Assembly: GCF_001458435.1 (NCBI RefSeq)
Contig: NZ_CYSF01000018.1
Location: 1-64,000 of the forward strand
DNA from: Thalassovita mediterranea
GTDB lineage: Bacteria; Pseudomonadota; Alphaproteobacteria; Rhodobacterales; Rhodobacteraceae
Length of the DNA stretch: 64,000 nt
Reading direction: 5' to 3'
The stretch's first letter is position 1; each line of letters starts with the position of its first letter. The position numbers and the translations under genes were made by a program. The notes under the pieces are model-generated. The model searched no databases. It was not told where the DNA came from and saw nothing but the letters and a program-made list of their open reading frames with translations. Positions 1 through 9,391 of this stretch are shown in pieces.

Positions 1-30
1 GGGCTAACAAAAGCCCGTTGTTGCTTATTC

Positions 31-148
<118 letters not shown>

Positions 149-193
149 TAATAAACAACAACAATCTCTCAAAAACGATGAAACACAAAAACA

Positions 194-217
194 GCCGCCC
201 CAATGGGCGGCTTTTTT
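194..217 (+). terminator. Rho-independent terminator of the rRNA operon
   Basis: A 7-bp perfect stem (GCCGCCC / GGGCGGC) with a 4-nt loop is followed by six T. It lies 45 nt after the 5S gene, where rrn transcription should stop. Confidence 0.85.
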
Positions 218-330
218 AATACAAAATTAACAAAATTAGAACGTATGATACAAAATAGAGGTATCAAAGATTGAACTGTGTTACGCACGCGTGCTTTAAG
301 CGCGTGGCAAACAACTGAAAGTTCGTATCT

Positions 331-755
331 GTGAAAAAAACTATTCTGTCTGTCACTATGTTTGGGATCCTGGCGGCACATCCTAGGTCACCGTACGTGC
401 ATTCCGCGAAGGTGCTGATAGCAAGCGCGGCGAAGAAATCATTTGGGCGAAATGCAAACTGGTTTCCGATGACCTCGCTGCAGACGCTTTAACCCCGCAA
501 GAAGTGATTGTGCCCCGTTTTAAGCAGCGTGCCGAATTTGAGGACCGCGGCGTTCCCAGCGCGTTGGTTGTGTCTTGTAAATACGGCGACCTGTCCGGGG
601 TTTCTCAGGTGACCGCAGTTCCCAAAAGCACCACTGTTATGACCGGCGCAGGGATTGCTGGCGCATTGGTGAGCATTGCGGCCAGTGCGGCCTTGGCGAC
701 TTCGACACCTTGGATTTATGAGGGCGCTGTTGCCGTCGTCATGACCGATGGCTAA
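331..755 (+). pseudogene. Decayed lipoprotein paralogue of the next gene (deletion plus frameshift)
   Basis: From GTG 331, frame 1 encodes a lipoprotein-like signal start (VKKTILSVTMFGILAA), then leaves the family at about 378-386 where the lipobox Cys should be. The rest of the protein continues in frame 3 up to TAA 755. Its segments (VTVRAF..EGADSKRGEE, VVSCKYGDLSG, PWIYEGAVAV) line up with the intact neighbour (VRTFTESADGKKTE, VLKCQGGGLSG, PWSYGGAIKL). Frame 3 has a TAG at 384. Compared with the neighbour, roughly 30 residues after the lipobox are missing. The simplest reading is a deletion joining signal peptide to body out of frame. An annotator would probably call only an 83-residue fragment at 504-755. 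A sequencing error cannot be ruled out but would not explain the missing residues. Confidence 0.6.
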
Positions 756-1290
756 CGTGATCAGAATGGCGAAGCGCTGCGCGGTGCTGGCGATCTGTGG
801 CGCCCTCAGCGCCTGTGGTCCGTCGATTGAAATCACGTCGGATACTGTTTCGCCACGTATGGTTCGCAAAATCCCGGCGGGGCAGCATCTCGGCTGGGTA
901 CAGACCGAGGTTCGCACCTTCACCGAAAGCGCTGATGGGAAGAAGACCGAAGTGTCCGGTATTTCATGTGTCATCAGATCAAAGGACTTTACCGCCCGCG
1001 TGACCTCGCCTGCGCGTGTGAAGACGCCGACGTATGTACAGGGGGCGCGATTTGCCGACCGGGGCAAGCCGTCGCCTGTGGTTTTGAAATGCCAAGGCGG
1101 TGGTTTGTCGGGTAACACAAAGGTTGAGGCAAAGCCTTATGGCTTGTCCGATTCCACCACCACCACGAGCTATTATTATAGCAATACCGGTGGCTATGCG
1201 GGTGGGATCAGTACGACACGTCACAACAGCCAGCTGGTGTCCAGTTTCCCGTGGTCTTATGGCGGCGCGATCAAATTGGTTTTGCAATAA
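748..1290 (+). CDS. Putative lipoprotein, function unknown
   Basis: 180 residues. The N-terminus is a lipoprotein signal peptide with lipobox LSAC at about residues 20-23 (Met1 version), so it should be a lipid-anchored envelope protein. The body has three Cys and ends in a Ser/Thr/Tyr-rich stretch followed by a PWSYGGAIKLVLQ strand. I do not recognise a named family. The start overlaps the end of the decayed paralogue by 8 nt; a second in-frame ATG at 766 gives a more usual signal length. The pair appears to be a tandem duplication in which this copy is intact. Confidence 0.7.
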   Translation: MANVIRMAKRCAVLAICGALSACGPSIEITSDTVSPRMVRKIPAGQHLGWVQTEVRTFTESADGKKTEVSGISCVIRSKDFTARVTSPARVKTPTYVQGARFADRGKPSPVVLKCQGGGLSGNTKVEAKPYGLSDSTTTTSYYYSNTGGYAGGISTTRHNSQLVSSFPWSYGGAIKLVLQ

Positions 1291-1313
1291 CCTGACCCGG
1301 AACGAAAATTGAG

Positions 1314-1346
1314 AGGCGCGTGCAATACCAGCACGCGCCTTTGTCG
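1314..1346 (+). terminator. Terminator after the lipoprotein gene
   Basis: A 10-bp perfect GC-rich stem (AGGCGCGTGC / GCACGCGCCT) with a 7-nt loop is followed by a weak T tract (TTGTCGTTT). Confidence 0.65.
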
Positions 1347-1529
1347 TTTCAAATGCCCGCGAAACATCCAATCCTCACCACGCGGACACAGTGGCAATCG
1401 CCGTAGACATCCGCACAAATTAGATCAAATCCAACACAGTGCAGTCCGTTCCTCGTGGCCACAGAAAACTCTTCTTAAGGAATTAGACCTACCCTGAACC
1501 TCGATTGAAACCTGTGGCCGAGGTGCAGA

Positions 1530-3830
1530 ATGTCTATGAATGAGCGGGATCCTAAATCTGATGAGGTAAAGGAATTCATCGGGACAACCGATGATGACCA
1601 ATTGAGCGATGGCGCGCAAAACGAACAGGGCCAAACCCTGCGCGAGCGGCTGGCGCAGGTGGACAAGGTTAACGGGCACGCAGGTGACGACAATATCAGT
1701 ACAGGGCAGGGCAATGATTTGGCCGCTGGTGATATGGTCGGGGACGAATGGGCCTATGTGGACGGGAAATGGGTCTACAATCCCGCTGCGCTACAGGTCA
1801 GCGATGTTGGGACAACCCGATCCTATGACGACGATATTCGTACCGGTGATGGCGATGATGTGCTGCTGGGGAATGGGGGAAATGACACCCTAAGTGCTGG
1901 ACGCGGCGACGATGTCTTGAACGCAGGCCGGGGGAATGATCTGGCCTACGGTGGGGAAGGCGATGACCTTGTTAATCTGGAACAGGGGAATGACACCGCT
2001 GAGGGCGGGTTGGGCGCCGATACCATCAATGCTGGGGATGGCGACGATGTGGTTTATGGCGACCTGCGCGGTGGCAACATCCTATCTGCTGACGGTGACG
2101 GCCTGACCAGTTTTTCCCAATACGGTGAAAGTGCTGGTTGGGTGATGGAGGATCAGGATGGCATTGAAACCATTTCCCAATCCGCAAATACGGTGGCGGG
2201 GGAAAGCTATACCATTTCCTTTGAACTGGCGGCGAATCTTTCCGGTGGCCATGGATGCGGCAAGGTAGAGGTCCTGTGGAATGGCGAAGTGGTCAGCGTG
2301 GTCGAAACAACTACAGGCGTCTATGAAACCCACCAGGTTGAGGTGACAAGCACCGGACAAGAGGGGCAGCTGAGTTTCCGTGCGGTCCCCCCCGAAGGGG
2401 CGGTAGCCTATGATTTCAGCGGCCCTGTCGCCAGCTATGAAAAAATAACCACCCTTAATGGGCAAGAGGTTGAGGTCGCCGGGTTCGCCCCTGGGCAGTC
2501 GACCCTTTATCAGGTGATCAACGGCCAACTAAAAGCCTTTGACCCAGACGCGCGCACCTATGTCGATGTCGGTGATCCACCTGGGTTCAAGATTAACGCC
2601 GTTGGTTTCAACGCCGAGGATGACTTGATCTATGGCGTGGCGAAGTCGAATGGGGTGGATGCCCTTGGTAACCCTGTGCGCAGTACAGATACCGTGATGA
2701 TTGATGCGAATGGCGATGCCTTCCGTGTCGGCGATGGGTTTTACGGCGATTATGTTGGCGATTTCGATGACAGCGGGAACCTATGGACCTTTCACACCAC
2801 ATTGGACCGGATCAGCGTGGTGGACGTCGACAATAGGGACGCCGACGGCAATCCGGAAATCCAGCATTTCCACCTGCCCCGGGGGCTGTTCACTGACCGG
2901 ACCTATGATCTGGCCTACAATAGTGAGGACGGGCATTTCTATGCGGTTGTTTCCCCTGGCAAAAATGGCGAAGCGGGCAAGGTTGTGCAGATCGACGTAA
3001 GCGAGGTAGCTGCTGGCGGTCATCCCACCTTTAACGAGGTGCCAATCACCGGCACGCTCTATGGTGACACGATGGAAAGCGGCATGGCCAGCGGTGCCTA
3101 TGGTGCGGTTTTCCTCGATGGGGATGGGAACCTTTATTACGGGCTCAATCGCGGGGATCATGATCTGGACGGCAGCACAGCTGCGCAGGGGGGGATTTTC
3201 AGGGTTGAGGTCGATTGGGACACCGGACAGGCCTACTCGGAATTCATGTCCGAAGCACAATCAACAGGATCCAATGACGGCACGGTCGATCCACGCTCTG
3301 CCGACGCCTTTACCGATATTGATGCCGACTCGCCTGTGTTGCTGCGCAATCCACAGCTGATCCAGTCGGACGGCGGCAACGATGACCTGCGCGGCGGTGC
3401 CGGAAATGACCAGATGTTTGGCAATGCGGGCGATGACACCCTGCATGGGGGCGAAGGTGCGGATCGTTTGTCTGGGAATCAGGGTAACGACAACATGAGC
3501 GGCGGCACCGGTGCGGACACCCTGACAGGCGGCAGCGGCGATGATCACCTGTGGGGCGGCAACTGGCGCGGCGATGGCACCACGGATACCTTTGTGGTGT
3601 CTCATGATGCAGGGCGTGACATCATTCATGATTTCGAAACGGATCACGACCGAATTGACCTGTCCGCCTATGGGCTGGACTATGCCGAAGTCGAGGCTGC
3701 GCTGTCTGATCGCGGCTGGGCGACGGAACTGGATCTAAGCGCACTTGCCGGTGATGGCAGTGTTGGCGACAGGCTGCTGCTGAAATCTGTGGATGTTGAT
3801 GATCTGGATGAAAGCAATTTTATCCTGTGA
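1530..3830 (+). CDS. RTX (hemolysin-type calcium-binding) exoprotein, type I secretion substrate
   Basis: 766 residues, acidic, with no N-terminal signal peptide. GGxGxDxLx-type RTX nonapeptides occur in two separate blocks, about residues 50-175 and 615-690. Between them lie a lectin-like beta segment (about 185-290) and a repeat-poor domain (about 310-590, with phrases such as LYGVAKSNG and GNLWTFHTTLD) resembling the DUF6923 beta-propeller family. The C-terminus (DTFVVSHDAGRDIIHDFE, then ESNFIL) is the usual T1SS targeting region with a hydrophobic end. The secretion ATPase and fusion protein follow directly, so this is almost certainly their cargo. It should fold outside the cell on binding Ca2+; its target is unknown. 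Start ATG 1530 has an AGGTG ribosome site. Confidence 0.85.
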   Translation: MSMNERDPKSDEVKEFIGTTDDDQLSDGAQNEQGQTLRERLAQVDKVNGHAGDDNISTGQGNDLAAGDMVGDEWAYVDGKWVYNPAALQVSDVGTTRSYDDDIRTGDGDDVLLGNGGNDTLSAGRGDDVLNAGRGNDLAYGGEGDDLVNLEQGNDTAEGGLGADTINAGDGDDVVYGDLRGGNILSADGDGLTSFSQYGESAGWVMEDQDGIETISQSANTVAGESYTISFELAANLSGGHGCGKVEVLWNGEVVSVVETTTGVYETHQVEVTSTGQEGQLSFRAVPPEGAVAYDFSGPVASYEKITTLNGQEVEVAGFAPGQSTLYQVINGQLKAFDPDARTYVDVGDPPGFKINAVGFNAEDDLIYGVAKSNGVDALGNPVRSTDTVMIDANGDAFRVGDGFYGDYVGDFDDSGNLWTFHTTLDRISVVDVDNRDADGNPEIQHFHLPRGLFTDRTYDLAYNSEDGHFYAVVSPGKNGEAGKVVQIDVSEVAAGGHPTFNEVPITGTLYGDTMESGMASGAYGAVFLDGDGNLYYGLNRGDHDLDGSTAAQGGIFRVEVDWDTGQAYSEFMSEAQSTGSNDGTVDPRSADAFTDIDADSPVLLRNPQLIQSDGGNDDLRGGAGNDQMFGNAGDDTLHGGEGADRLSGNQGNDNMSGGTGADTLTGGSGDDHLWGGNWRGDGTTDTFVVSHDAGRDIIHDFETDHDRIDLSAYGLDYAEVEAALSDRGWATELDLSALAGDGSVGDRLLLKSVDVDDLDESNFIL

Positions 3831-3855
3831 TCCCCTGTGTTGAGTGGAGCAAGCA

Positions 3856-5970
3856 ATGAACCCCATCCAACACTCACGCCGTATGATCGCACCGCTGCTG
3901 GTGTTCTCTCTGTTGAGCAATCTAGCGGTGTTGATCAGCCCTTTGTTCATGATGCAGGTGCTGGATCGCGTCGTCCCCAGCGGCAATACCGCCACTCTCG
4001 TGCTGTTGGGGGCGCTGGCACTGTCGGCGCTGTTGGTGCAGGGCGTGGCCGAAGGGTTGCGCGATCTTTCTTTGCGCCGCCTTGGAACATGGATCGAAGG
4101 GACGGGAAGCGGGCAATTGATGCAGGATTGTGGTGCCAGCCCTGCTGAAACCGATATGGCAGAACATTGTGCTGCGGTCGCAGGCTTGACGCAGGCGCTG
4201 CGCGGCCCAACCGCACAGGCAGCCCTGTCGTTGCCATGGTTGCCGTTGTTCATTCTCGCATTGGCGTTGATCCACGCGGGGTTTGTTGCGCTGTTGTTTG
4301 GCCTTCTTTGCGCGTTGTTTCTGTTGGATCGAATTCTGACGATAACAACCGTGACGACACAGATGCAGCTTGCGCAGGACCAGCAACGCGAACAGACCCT
4401 GTTTCAGAACGCAGGCAAACAAGGCCAGCGTCTGGGAAACGCGATGGCCACACAACACATGCTGGCGCGCGCATTTAGCCTACAGGTGCGCCGGCATCAG
4501 CATAGCGACCGTCTGGATCTGCCGCAGGCATTTGGGGGCAGCATTGCGGGTGTTCTGCGCAGCGCCGGACAAGTTATGGCGTTGGGGCTTGGGGCCTATC
4601 TGGTGACCCAGAACCAGCTGAGCGCGGGGGGAATGATCGCAGCCTCGTTGATCGTCAGTCGCAGCTACGGCAGTTGTGAAACTGTTCTGAAACAGGGGCC
4701 AGCACTGCGGCAGGCGTTGGAACACTATCGGGTGCTATTGCGCCGGCCTCAAATGCATGCTCCCTCGATGGCGTTGCCTGCATTCAAGGGCGCACTGACC
4801 GCAGAAAACCTGACCTGCCCACGTGGTGGGGGCGCGGCGCCTTATCTCGACCGGGTCAGCTTCAGCTTGGCGCCCGGGGAATGTCTGGCGATCGTCGGCG
4901 CGGCGGGATCTGGTAAAACCAGTTTGCTGCAGGCGCTCTCCGGCTTGAAACCTGCCGCCATCGGATCGACATTTTATGATGACAGTGCACAGCGCAGCCT
5001 GCCGCCAGAGGCGAGTTATCGATTGATCGGCAGCCTGCCGCAGCGTGCCGATCTAATTGCGGGCAGCCTCGCCGATAATATTGCCTGCTTCGATCCAGAC
5101 CGCGATGATGATGCGGTGGTAGCGGCGGCGCAGGCCGCAGGTGTGCATGGTTTGATCGCAGCCCTGCCCGAGGGATATGAAAGTGATCTGTCGCGTTGCC
5201 CGCATGTTCTGTCTGCTGGTCAGGTGCAACGTGTGGCCTTGGCGCGCGCGCTTTACACGCAACCGCGCTACCTGTTTCTGGATGAGCCGAACGCGCTGCT
5301 TGATGGTGATGGTGAAAGGGCCCTGTTGCAAACGCTGCTACGCCTCAAGGCGTCAGGCACAACCATTGTCATGGTGCTGCATCGGTCGGGGGTGATGGGG
5401 GTCGCGGACAAAATTCTGCGTCTTGATCAGGGACGGGTGGTTGATTTTGGCCCCCGGGCTGAGGTGTTGGCGCGCCTGAGCGGAAATCAGCGCCAAATTC
5501 GGCTGCCTGCGTTAGCAACGTCGCAGCATGATCTGCGTGATTGGGTTGCGTCGCAATTCACCCGTGCCAGCGATGAGGCATTCAGTCAAAAGGCGCAGAT
5601 CATCGCTCAGGAAATGTTCCAATTGGCCTTGGCGGCGGCGGGCGAACAGGCCAATCCACCGCCAGAGTTGGCGTTTTCATTGAAATTTCGCGATGAATTT
5701 GAATGCGACTTGCGCATGGCGGGGGATGTGGCGCTGGATCTATCGGAAAAGATCATCCGCGTGCGCAAAGAGCTGAGGCATGGCCGCGAAATGGGGCAGG
5801 GCTCATCGCGCGACGAACAGGCTTTGGCGGCGTTGGAACGTATGGGCAGCGCGTTGTGTCAGCAGACATTGGAAGGCCGCACGACGTTGCAGGCGTCTGT
5901 TCTGGCCCACAATGCCCCACGATCCTCGGGCGGACGGGAACAGGGACAGCGGCAGGAGGTATTGCAATGA
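3856..5970 (+). CDS. Type I secretion ABC transporter (PrtD family permease/ATPase)
   Basis: 704 residues. An N-terminal six-helix ABC membrane domain (about 10-290) is followed by an ATPase domain: Walker A GAAGSGKT near 348, signature LSAGQ near 452, Walker B LFLDEP near 473-478, and an H-loop in VMVLHRSG. It energises export of the preceding RTX protein across the inner membrane. ATG 3856 is preferred to GTG 3844 because GGAG lies at the right distance. The family usually ends soon after the ATPase domain; here about 150 further helical, charged residues follow (from about 555), which is odd. The stop overlaps the next start (ATGA). No outer-membrane TolC-type gene is nearby. Confidence 0.9.
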   Translation: MNPIQHSRRMIAPLLVFSLLSNLAVLISPLFMMQVLDRVVPSGNTATLVLLGALALSALLVQGVAEGLRDLSLRRLGTWIEGTGSGQLMQDCGASPAETDMAEHCAAVAGLTQALRGPTAQAALSLPWLPLFILALALIHAGFVALLFGLLCALFLLDRILTITTVTTQMQLAQDQQREQTLFQNAGKQGQRLGNAMATQHMLARAFSLQVRRHQHSDRLDLPQAFGGSIAGVLRSAGQVMALGLGAYLVTQNQLSAGGMIAASLIVSRSYGSCETVLKQGPALRQALEHYRVLLRRPQMHAPSMALPAFKGALTAENLTCPRGGGAAPYLDRVSFSLAPGECLAIVGAAGSGKTSLLQALSGLKPAAIGSTFYDDSAQRSLPPEASYRLIGSLPQRADLIAGSLADNIACFDPDRDDDAVVAAAQAAGVHGLIAALPEGYESDLSRCPHVLSAGQVQRVALARALYTQPRYLFLDEPNALLDGDGERALLQTLLRLKASGTTIVMVLHRSGVMGVADKILRLDQGRVVDFGPRAEVLARLSGNQRQIRLPALATSQHDLRDWVASQFTRASDEAFSQKAQIIAQEMFQLALAAAGEQANPPPELAFSLKFRDEFECDLRMAGDVALDLSEKIIRVRKELRHGREMGQGSSRDEQALAALERMGSALCQQTLEGRTTLQASVLAHNAPRSSGGREQGQRQEVLQ

Positions 5971-7256
5971 AAGATGATGCACTGCCCCCACAGGTGGCGC
6001 GGCCTGCGTTTCTGGGCGCCTTGGCGGTGCTGTGCTTTTTGACAGGCCTCATCGCCTATGCGGGTTTCGTGCCTTTGGCGACGACCTTAACCCTGAGTGG
6101 ACGGTTGGTCTCATCAACGCCAGAGGTGGTCTTGCAGCCGCCATATGGCGGACCCGTGGCCGAGGTTTTGGTGGCCCGCCATGATCATGTTGCGGCAGGG
6201 GATGTGCTGTTGCGTCTGGATACGACGGTTGAGACGAAACAGGTTGCAGCCGTTCAGGCACAGCAGGCGCGGTTGCGGGCCGAAAATGCAGTGATCACCG
6301 CGCTGCTGACAACAGATATGCCTGTGTCTGTGCCAGTGTCTGGGCCGGTGCTGGATGGCGCAGCGGGGCACGGCCACGAATATGCGCTACAGATGCAATT
6401 GGCTTATGCGGAACATCAGGCCAAACAACAGTCAGTTGGCGCATTGGCACAACAGATCACCCTTCTTGAGGGGGAGGTGGCGCTGACTGAACGACAGTTG
6501 TCTGGTATGCAGGCGCGGGCGGATCGGCAGGCAGGGTTATTGCAAAAGGGCGTTTTGAAACGCACCGAGGTTGAGGCGTTTTCAGAGCAGGTCCTGATGG
6601 TTGCCGCCGAAATCGAAGGCAGCCGCGGCACACTGGCCGCGCTGCGTGATCGGCAGGCACAAATGGCTGCGCAGGCGCAGATCGTTTTGTTGCAGGTGCG
6701 CCAGCGGTTGACCGCTACGCGGGCACGTAACATCAAACAGCTGCAGGATATCGATCAACATCTGGCTGAGTTGAAGGACCGGATTGAGCGCGCCACCATT
6801 CATGCACCAATCAGTGGCACGGTGACACGGCTGGATCTGCCTGCACGCGATGCCTATGCGGCACGGGGCAAAACGGTTCTGGCAATTGCGCAACCGCTTG
6901 CGCAGCCGCATTTGGAGTTGACCGTACCGACCACCTATATTGATCAATTGCGCCCGGGCATGGTCGGGCGATTGGTGTTGCCCAGTCTGCCTCAACGGGC
7001 CATGCCCCGTATTGAAACGCAGCTGGCAGCTATTTCGCCCCGTGCCGCGTTGGATGAGGCGGGGCAGCCCACAGGCTTTGCCGCGCAGGCGGATTTATCA
7101 CTGGATGCCTCACAACGGCTGGCGTCGGCGCTGTCAGATCTGCGGTTGTCAGAGGACATGCCGGTTCAGGTGATCATAGAGGTCCGTGAAACAACGCTGG
7201 CGCAGTACCTTCTGGCGCCTTTGGCTGCAGCGTTTCAACGCGCACTACAGGATTAA
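5967..7256 (+). CDS. Type I secretion membrane-fusion protein (HlyD/PrtE family)
   Basis: 429 residues from ATG 5967, which overlaps the ATPase stop by 4 nt and has AGGAGG upstream. A short cytoplasmic tail leads to one membrane helix (about 14-36), then a split lipoyl/barrel-sandwich domain (GGPVAEVLVARHDHVAAGDVL), a long coiled coil (about 90-290, rich in Gln and Ala) and a C-terminal beta-barrel (APISGTVTRLDL onward). It should bridge the inner-membrane ATPase to an outer-membrane channel encoded elsewhere. Confidence 0.9.
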   Translation: MKDDALPPQVARPAFLGALAVLCFLTGLIAYAGFVPLATTLTLSGRLVSSTPEVVLQPPYGGPVAEVLVARHDHVAAGDVLLRLDTTVETKQVAAVQAQQARLRAENAVITALLTTDMPVSVPVSGPVLDGAAGHGHEYALQMQLAYAEHQAKQQSVGALAQQITLLEGEVALTERQLSGMQARADRQAGLLQKGVLKRTEVEAFSEQVLMVAAEIEGSRGTLAALRDRQAQMAAQAQIVLLQVRQRLTATRARNIKQLQDIDQHLAELKDRIERATIHAPISGTVTRLDLPARDAYAARGKTVLAIAQPLAQPHLELTVPTTYIDQLRPGMVGRLVLPSLPQRAMPRIETQLAAISPRAALDEAGQPTGFAAQADLSLDASQRLASALSDLRLSEDMPVQVIIEVRETTLAQYLLAPLAAAFQRALQD

Positions 7257-7340
7257 GGAATGTAAGGGGGCAGGGCGTCCGCTGGTCAGGCAAGACCCTG
7301 ACAATAAGTCCAGGCGAACAACGTAGTGCAGACAGATGAC

Positions 7341-7367
7341 AGGCCGCATCTTGAACGGATGCGGCCT
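7341..7367. terminator. Inverted repeat between convergent genes
   Basis: Perfect 10-bp arms (AGGCCGCATC / GATGCGGCCT) with a 7-nt loop lie between the convergent fusion-protein and chemoreceptor genes. There is no clear T tract on either strand, so it is a probable but weak bidirectional terminator. Confidence 0.5.
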
Positions 7368-7384
7368 GCTGCGATTGGCGTAAA

Positions 7385-9076
7385 TTACGCGGCCTTGTTG
7401 TTTTTGGGGATGAAATCCGGTTCTTCATCCGTGTCGGCCAACAGTGCGTCAAAATCCAGATCCGGCGCGCTGCCGCGGGAGGTGTCGCGTGCAGGCGCGG
7501 AAACTGGGTCCTGTTCCTTGGCCTGCGGTTGAGGGGCCTCTTCTGCAGGCTGGGCGTCGCGCACGGCCAAAGGCGCGGTGTCTTTGGTGCCCAGATCGAA
7601 AAACGCGACAGCTTGTTGCATGACCTGCGCCTGACCTGACAGCTCTTCGGCCGTTGCTGCCAGCTCTTCTGAGGCGGCGGTGTTGGTCTGGGCGCTGCCG
7701 TCAACCTGATTGACTGCGATGCCGATCTGTTCGATGCCTTTGCTGATTTCGTCATTGGCTTTGGCGATATTGGTGATCAGATCAGACGTGGTGGCAATCT
7801 GCGGCACCAGCTCGTCGATCATCTCGCGTGCCTTATCGGACGAACTGGCCGTGACCGAGGTGAGCGCGTCAATCTCGCTTGCGGCTTCCTGACTGCGTTC
7901 GGCCAGTTTGCGCACCTCAGAGGCGACAACAGCAAACCCGCGCCCATGTTCACCTGCGCGCGCAGCTTCGACTGCGGCGTTCAGAGCCAGCAGGTCTGTT
8001 TGGCGCGCAATCTCCTGGATGATGTGGATTTTTTCCACAATCTGCCCCATGTGCTTGGTCGCGTCGCGCACCACGGTGGCACCACTGCGGGCCATTTCTG
8101 CGGCGTCGGCTGCAGTGCGTTCGGTGCGGTGGGCGTTTTCAGCAGTGCTGGCGATACTGGCGGCGATCTCTTCGATCGAGGCAGAGGTCTCTTCGGTCGC
8201 GGCGGATTGGTTGATTGCCACCTCTTGCAGCTGCGCGGATGTTGTCGACACCTGCAAGGCCCCCGTAGAGACATACCCCGCAGAGGTGTTCACATCCCCA
8301 ACCGTGCGGCGCAACTCGCCAACCATGCGGGCCAAATCATCCAGAAGCGCCCCAATTTCGTCCCGGCGGCCATGCGCGGCCGGGGTTTCCAGCAGGCCTG
8401 ATGCGACCTGATTGCTGAGAGTTTTGGCCGCTTTCAGACCCTTGTGAATGGAACGCAGCATCATCAGTGCCACCAGTAGAGAGAAGACAACAGCGCCCAA
8501 AGTCAGGGCAATCAGTTCAAAGCGCACGATGGCGTATTCGTGGTTCGACTTCTCGACCTGCGTTTCCAGATAGGCACTTTCCGCGACAGAGAAATCGTGA
8601 ATGATTTTCAGCATCTCTTTGTCCAGCGCGCCGCCTTCTTCGACCAGTTGCAGCGCCGCCTTTTCCATATCACCACGTTTATAAGAGGTGATGACTTCGG
8701 CGTTGACCACATTGATCCGTTTGCGCAGGTCGGTGAATTCGTCCAGCACAGCTTTCTCTTTGGCCGAGGCATGAGAATATGCGGTTTGCAGCAACACGTC
8801 TTCTTCGTGTTCCAACACTTCCAGTTCGGCCTCTATCCGGTCATGGAGAGCGCCGGGTTCGATCAGAACATATTCCCGCATCAAGTTTTGGATGCGCTCC
8901 TGAATCAGTGCCAACTCATCCAGATCGCGCAACGCGCGGAAATCTTCGTGAACGATTTTGTCAGTTCGATCCTTGAGGATCGACATCTCCTTTACTGACA
9001 GCCACCCCACAATCATGAGGAGGGTGCATAACAGCGCAAAGGAGGCCGCGAGCCGAGCTTTGATAGAAAAAAACAT
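7385..9076 (-). CDS. Methyl-accepting chemotaxis protein
   Basis: 563 residues. The order is: membrane helix at about 9-28, helical periplasmic sensor domain (about 30-185, four-helix-bundle type), second membrane helix (about 187-210), HAMP domain ([28 protein letters not shown]) and an MCP signalling hairpin whose tip reads [22 protein letters not shown] followed by [19 protein letters not shown]. It senses an unknown ligand and controls CheA. The last 60 residues are Pro/Asp/Glu-rich and carry no CheR-docking pentapeptide. No che genes are adjacent. Confidence 0.95.
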   Translation of the reverse strand: MFFSIKARLAASFALLCTLLMIVGWLSVKEMSILKDRTDKIVHEDFRALRDLDELALIQERIQNLMREYVLIEPGALHDRIEAELEVLEHEEDVLLQTAYSHASAKEKAVLDEFTDLRKRINVVNAEVITSYKRGDMEKAALQLVEEGGALDKEMLKIIHDFSVAESAYLETQVEKSNHEYAIVRFELIALTLGAVVFSLLVALMMLRSIHKGLKAAKTLSNQVASGLLETPAAHGRRDEIGALLDDLARMVGELRRTVGDVNTSAGYVSTGALQVSTTSAQLQEVAINQSAATEETSASIEEIAASIASTAENAHRTERTAADAAEMARSGATVVRDATKHMGQIVEKIHIIQEIARQTDLLALNAAVEAARAGEHGRGFAVVASEVRKLAERSQEAASEIDALTSVTASSSDKAREMIDELVPQIATTSDLITNIAKANDEISKGIEQIGIAVNQVDGSAQTNTAASEELAATAEELSGQAQVMQQAVAFFDLGTKDTAPLAVRDAQPAEEAPQPQAKEQDPVSAPARDTSRGSAPDLDFDALLADTDEEPDFIPKNNKAA

Positions 9077-9335
9077 TACGGGTTACTCTTGCTTGGGGTC
9101 ATCAACGAGAGGGTTGTGCAATCACATCTAATTGGGGGTGGCAGGTGGTTAATATCGTGGTGCCGTCGTCAGTTTTATGGATCTGGGGTTGTGATCGCAG
9201 TGCGCCTCCTTACTCGATAAATACGACGCGCATGGTGGGTGTTATAGATCGCGCAATGATTGTTTTGGGCTGATGGTGCAGCATTAGATCGTAACCTTTG
9301 CGCCATATGCTTGTTTTTAAACGAATGTTTTGCAT
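9077..9335. other. Gene-free gap upstream of the chemoreceptor
   Basis: No credible coding frame on either strand. It must hold the chemoreceptor promoter on the minus strand. I do not see a clear sigma-70 or sigma-28 pair. The far end merges into the haem operon terminator. Confidence 0.5.
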
Positions 9336-9371
9336 AAAAAATGGGCATCCGATTTTGTGTCGAACGCCCAT
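9336..9371 (-). terminator. Terminator of the hmu haem operon
   Basis: Read on the minus strand: ATGGGC / GCCCAT arms with an inner CGA/TCG pair, followed by a TTTTT tract. It lies 20 nt after the hmuV stop codon. Confidence 0.75.
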
Positions 9372-9391
9372 CTTTTCAACGGTTGGTGGGA

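Noticed and set aside
149-330. Possible tRNA-fMet after 5S, common in related rRNA operons
   Set aside because: No cloverleaf or T-loop consensus; only the terminator is present.
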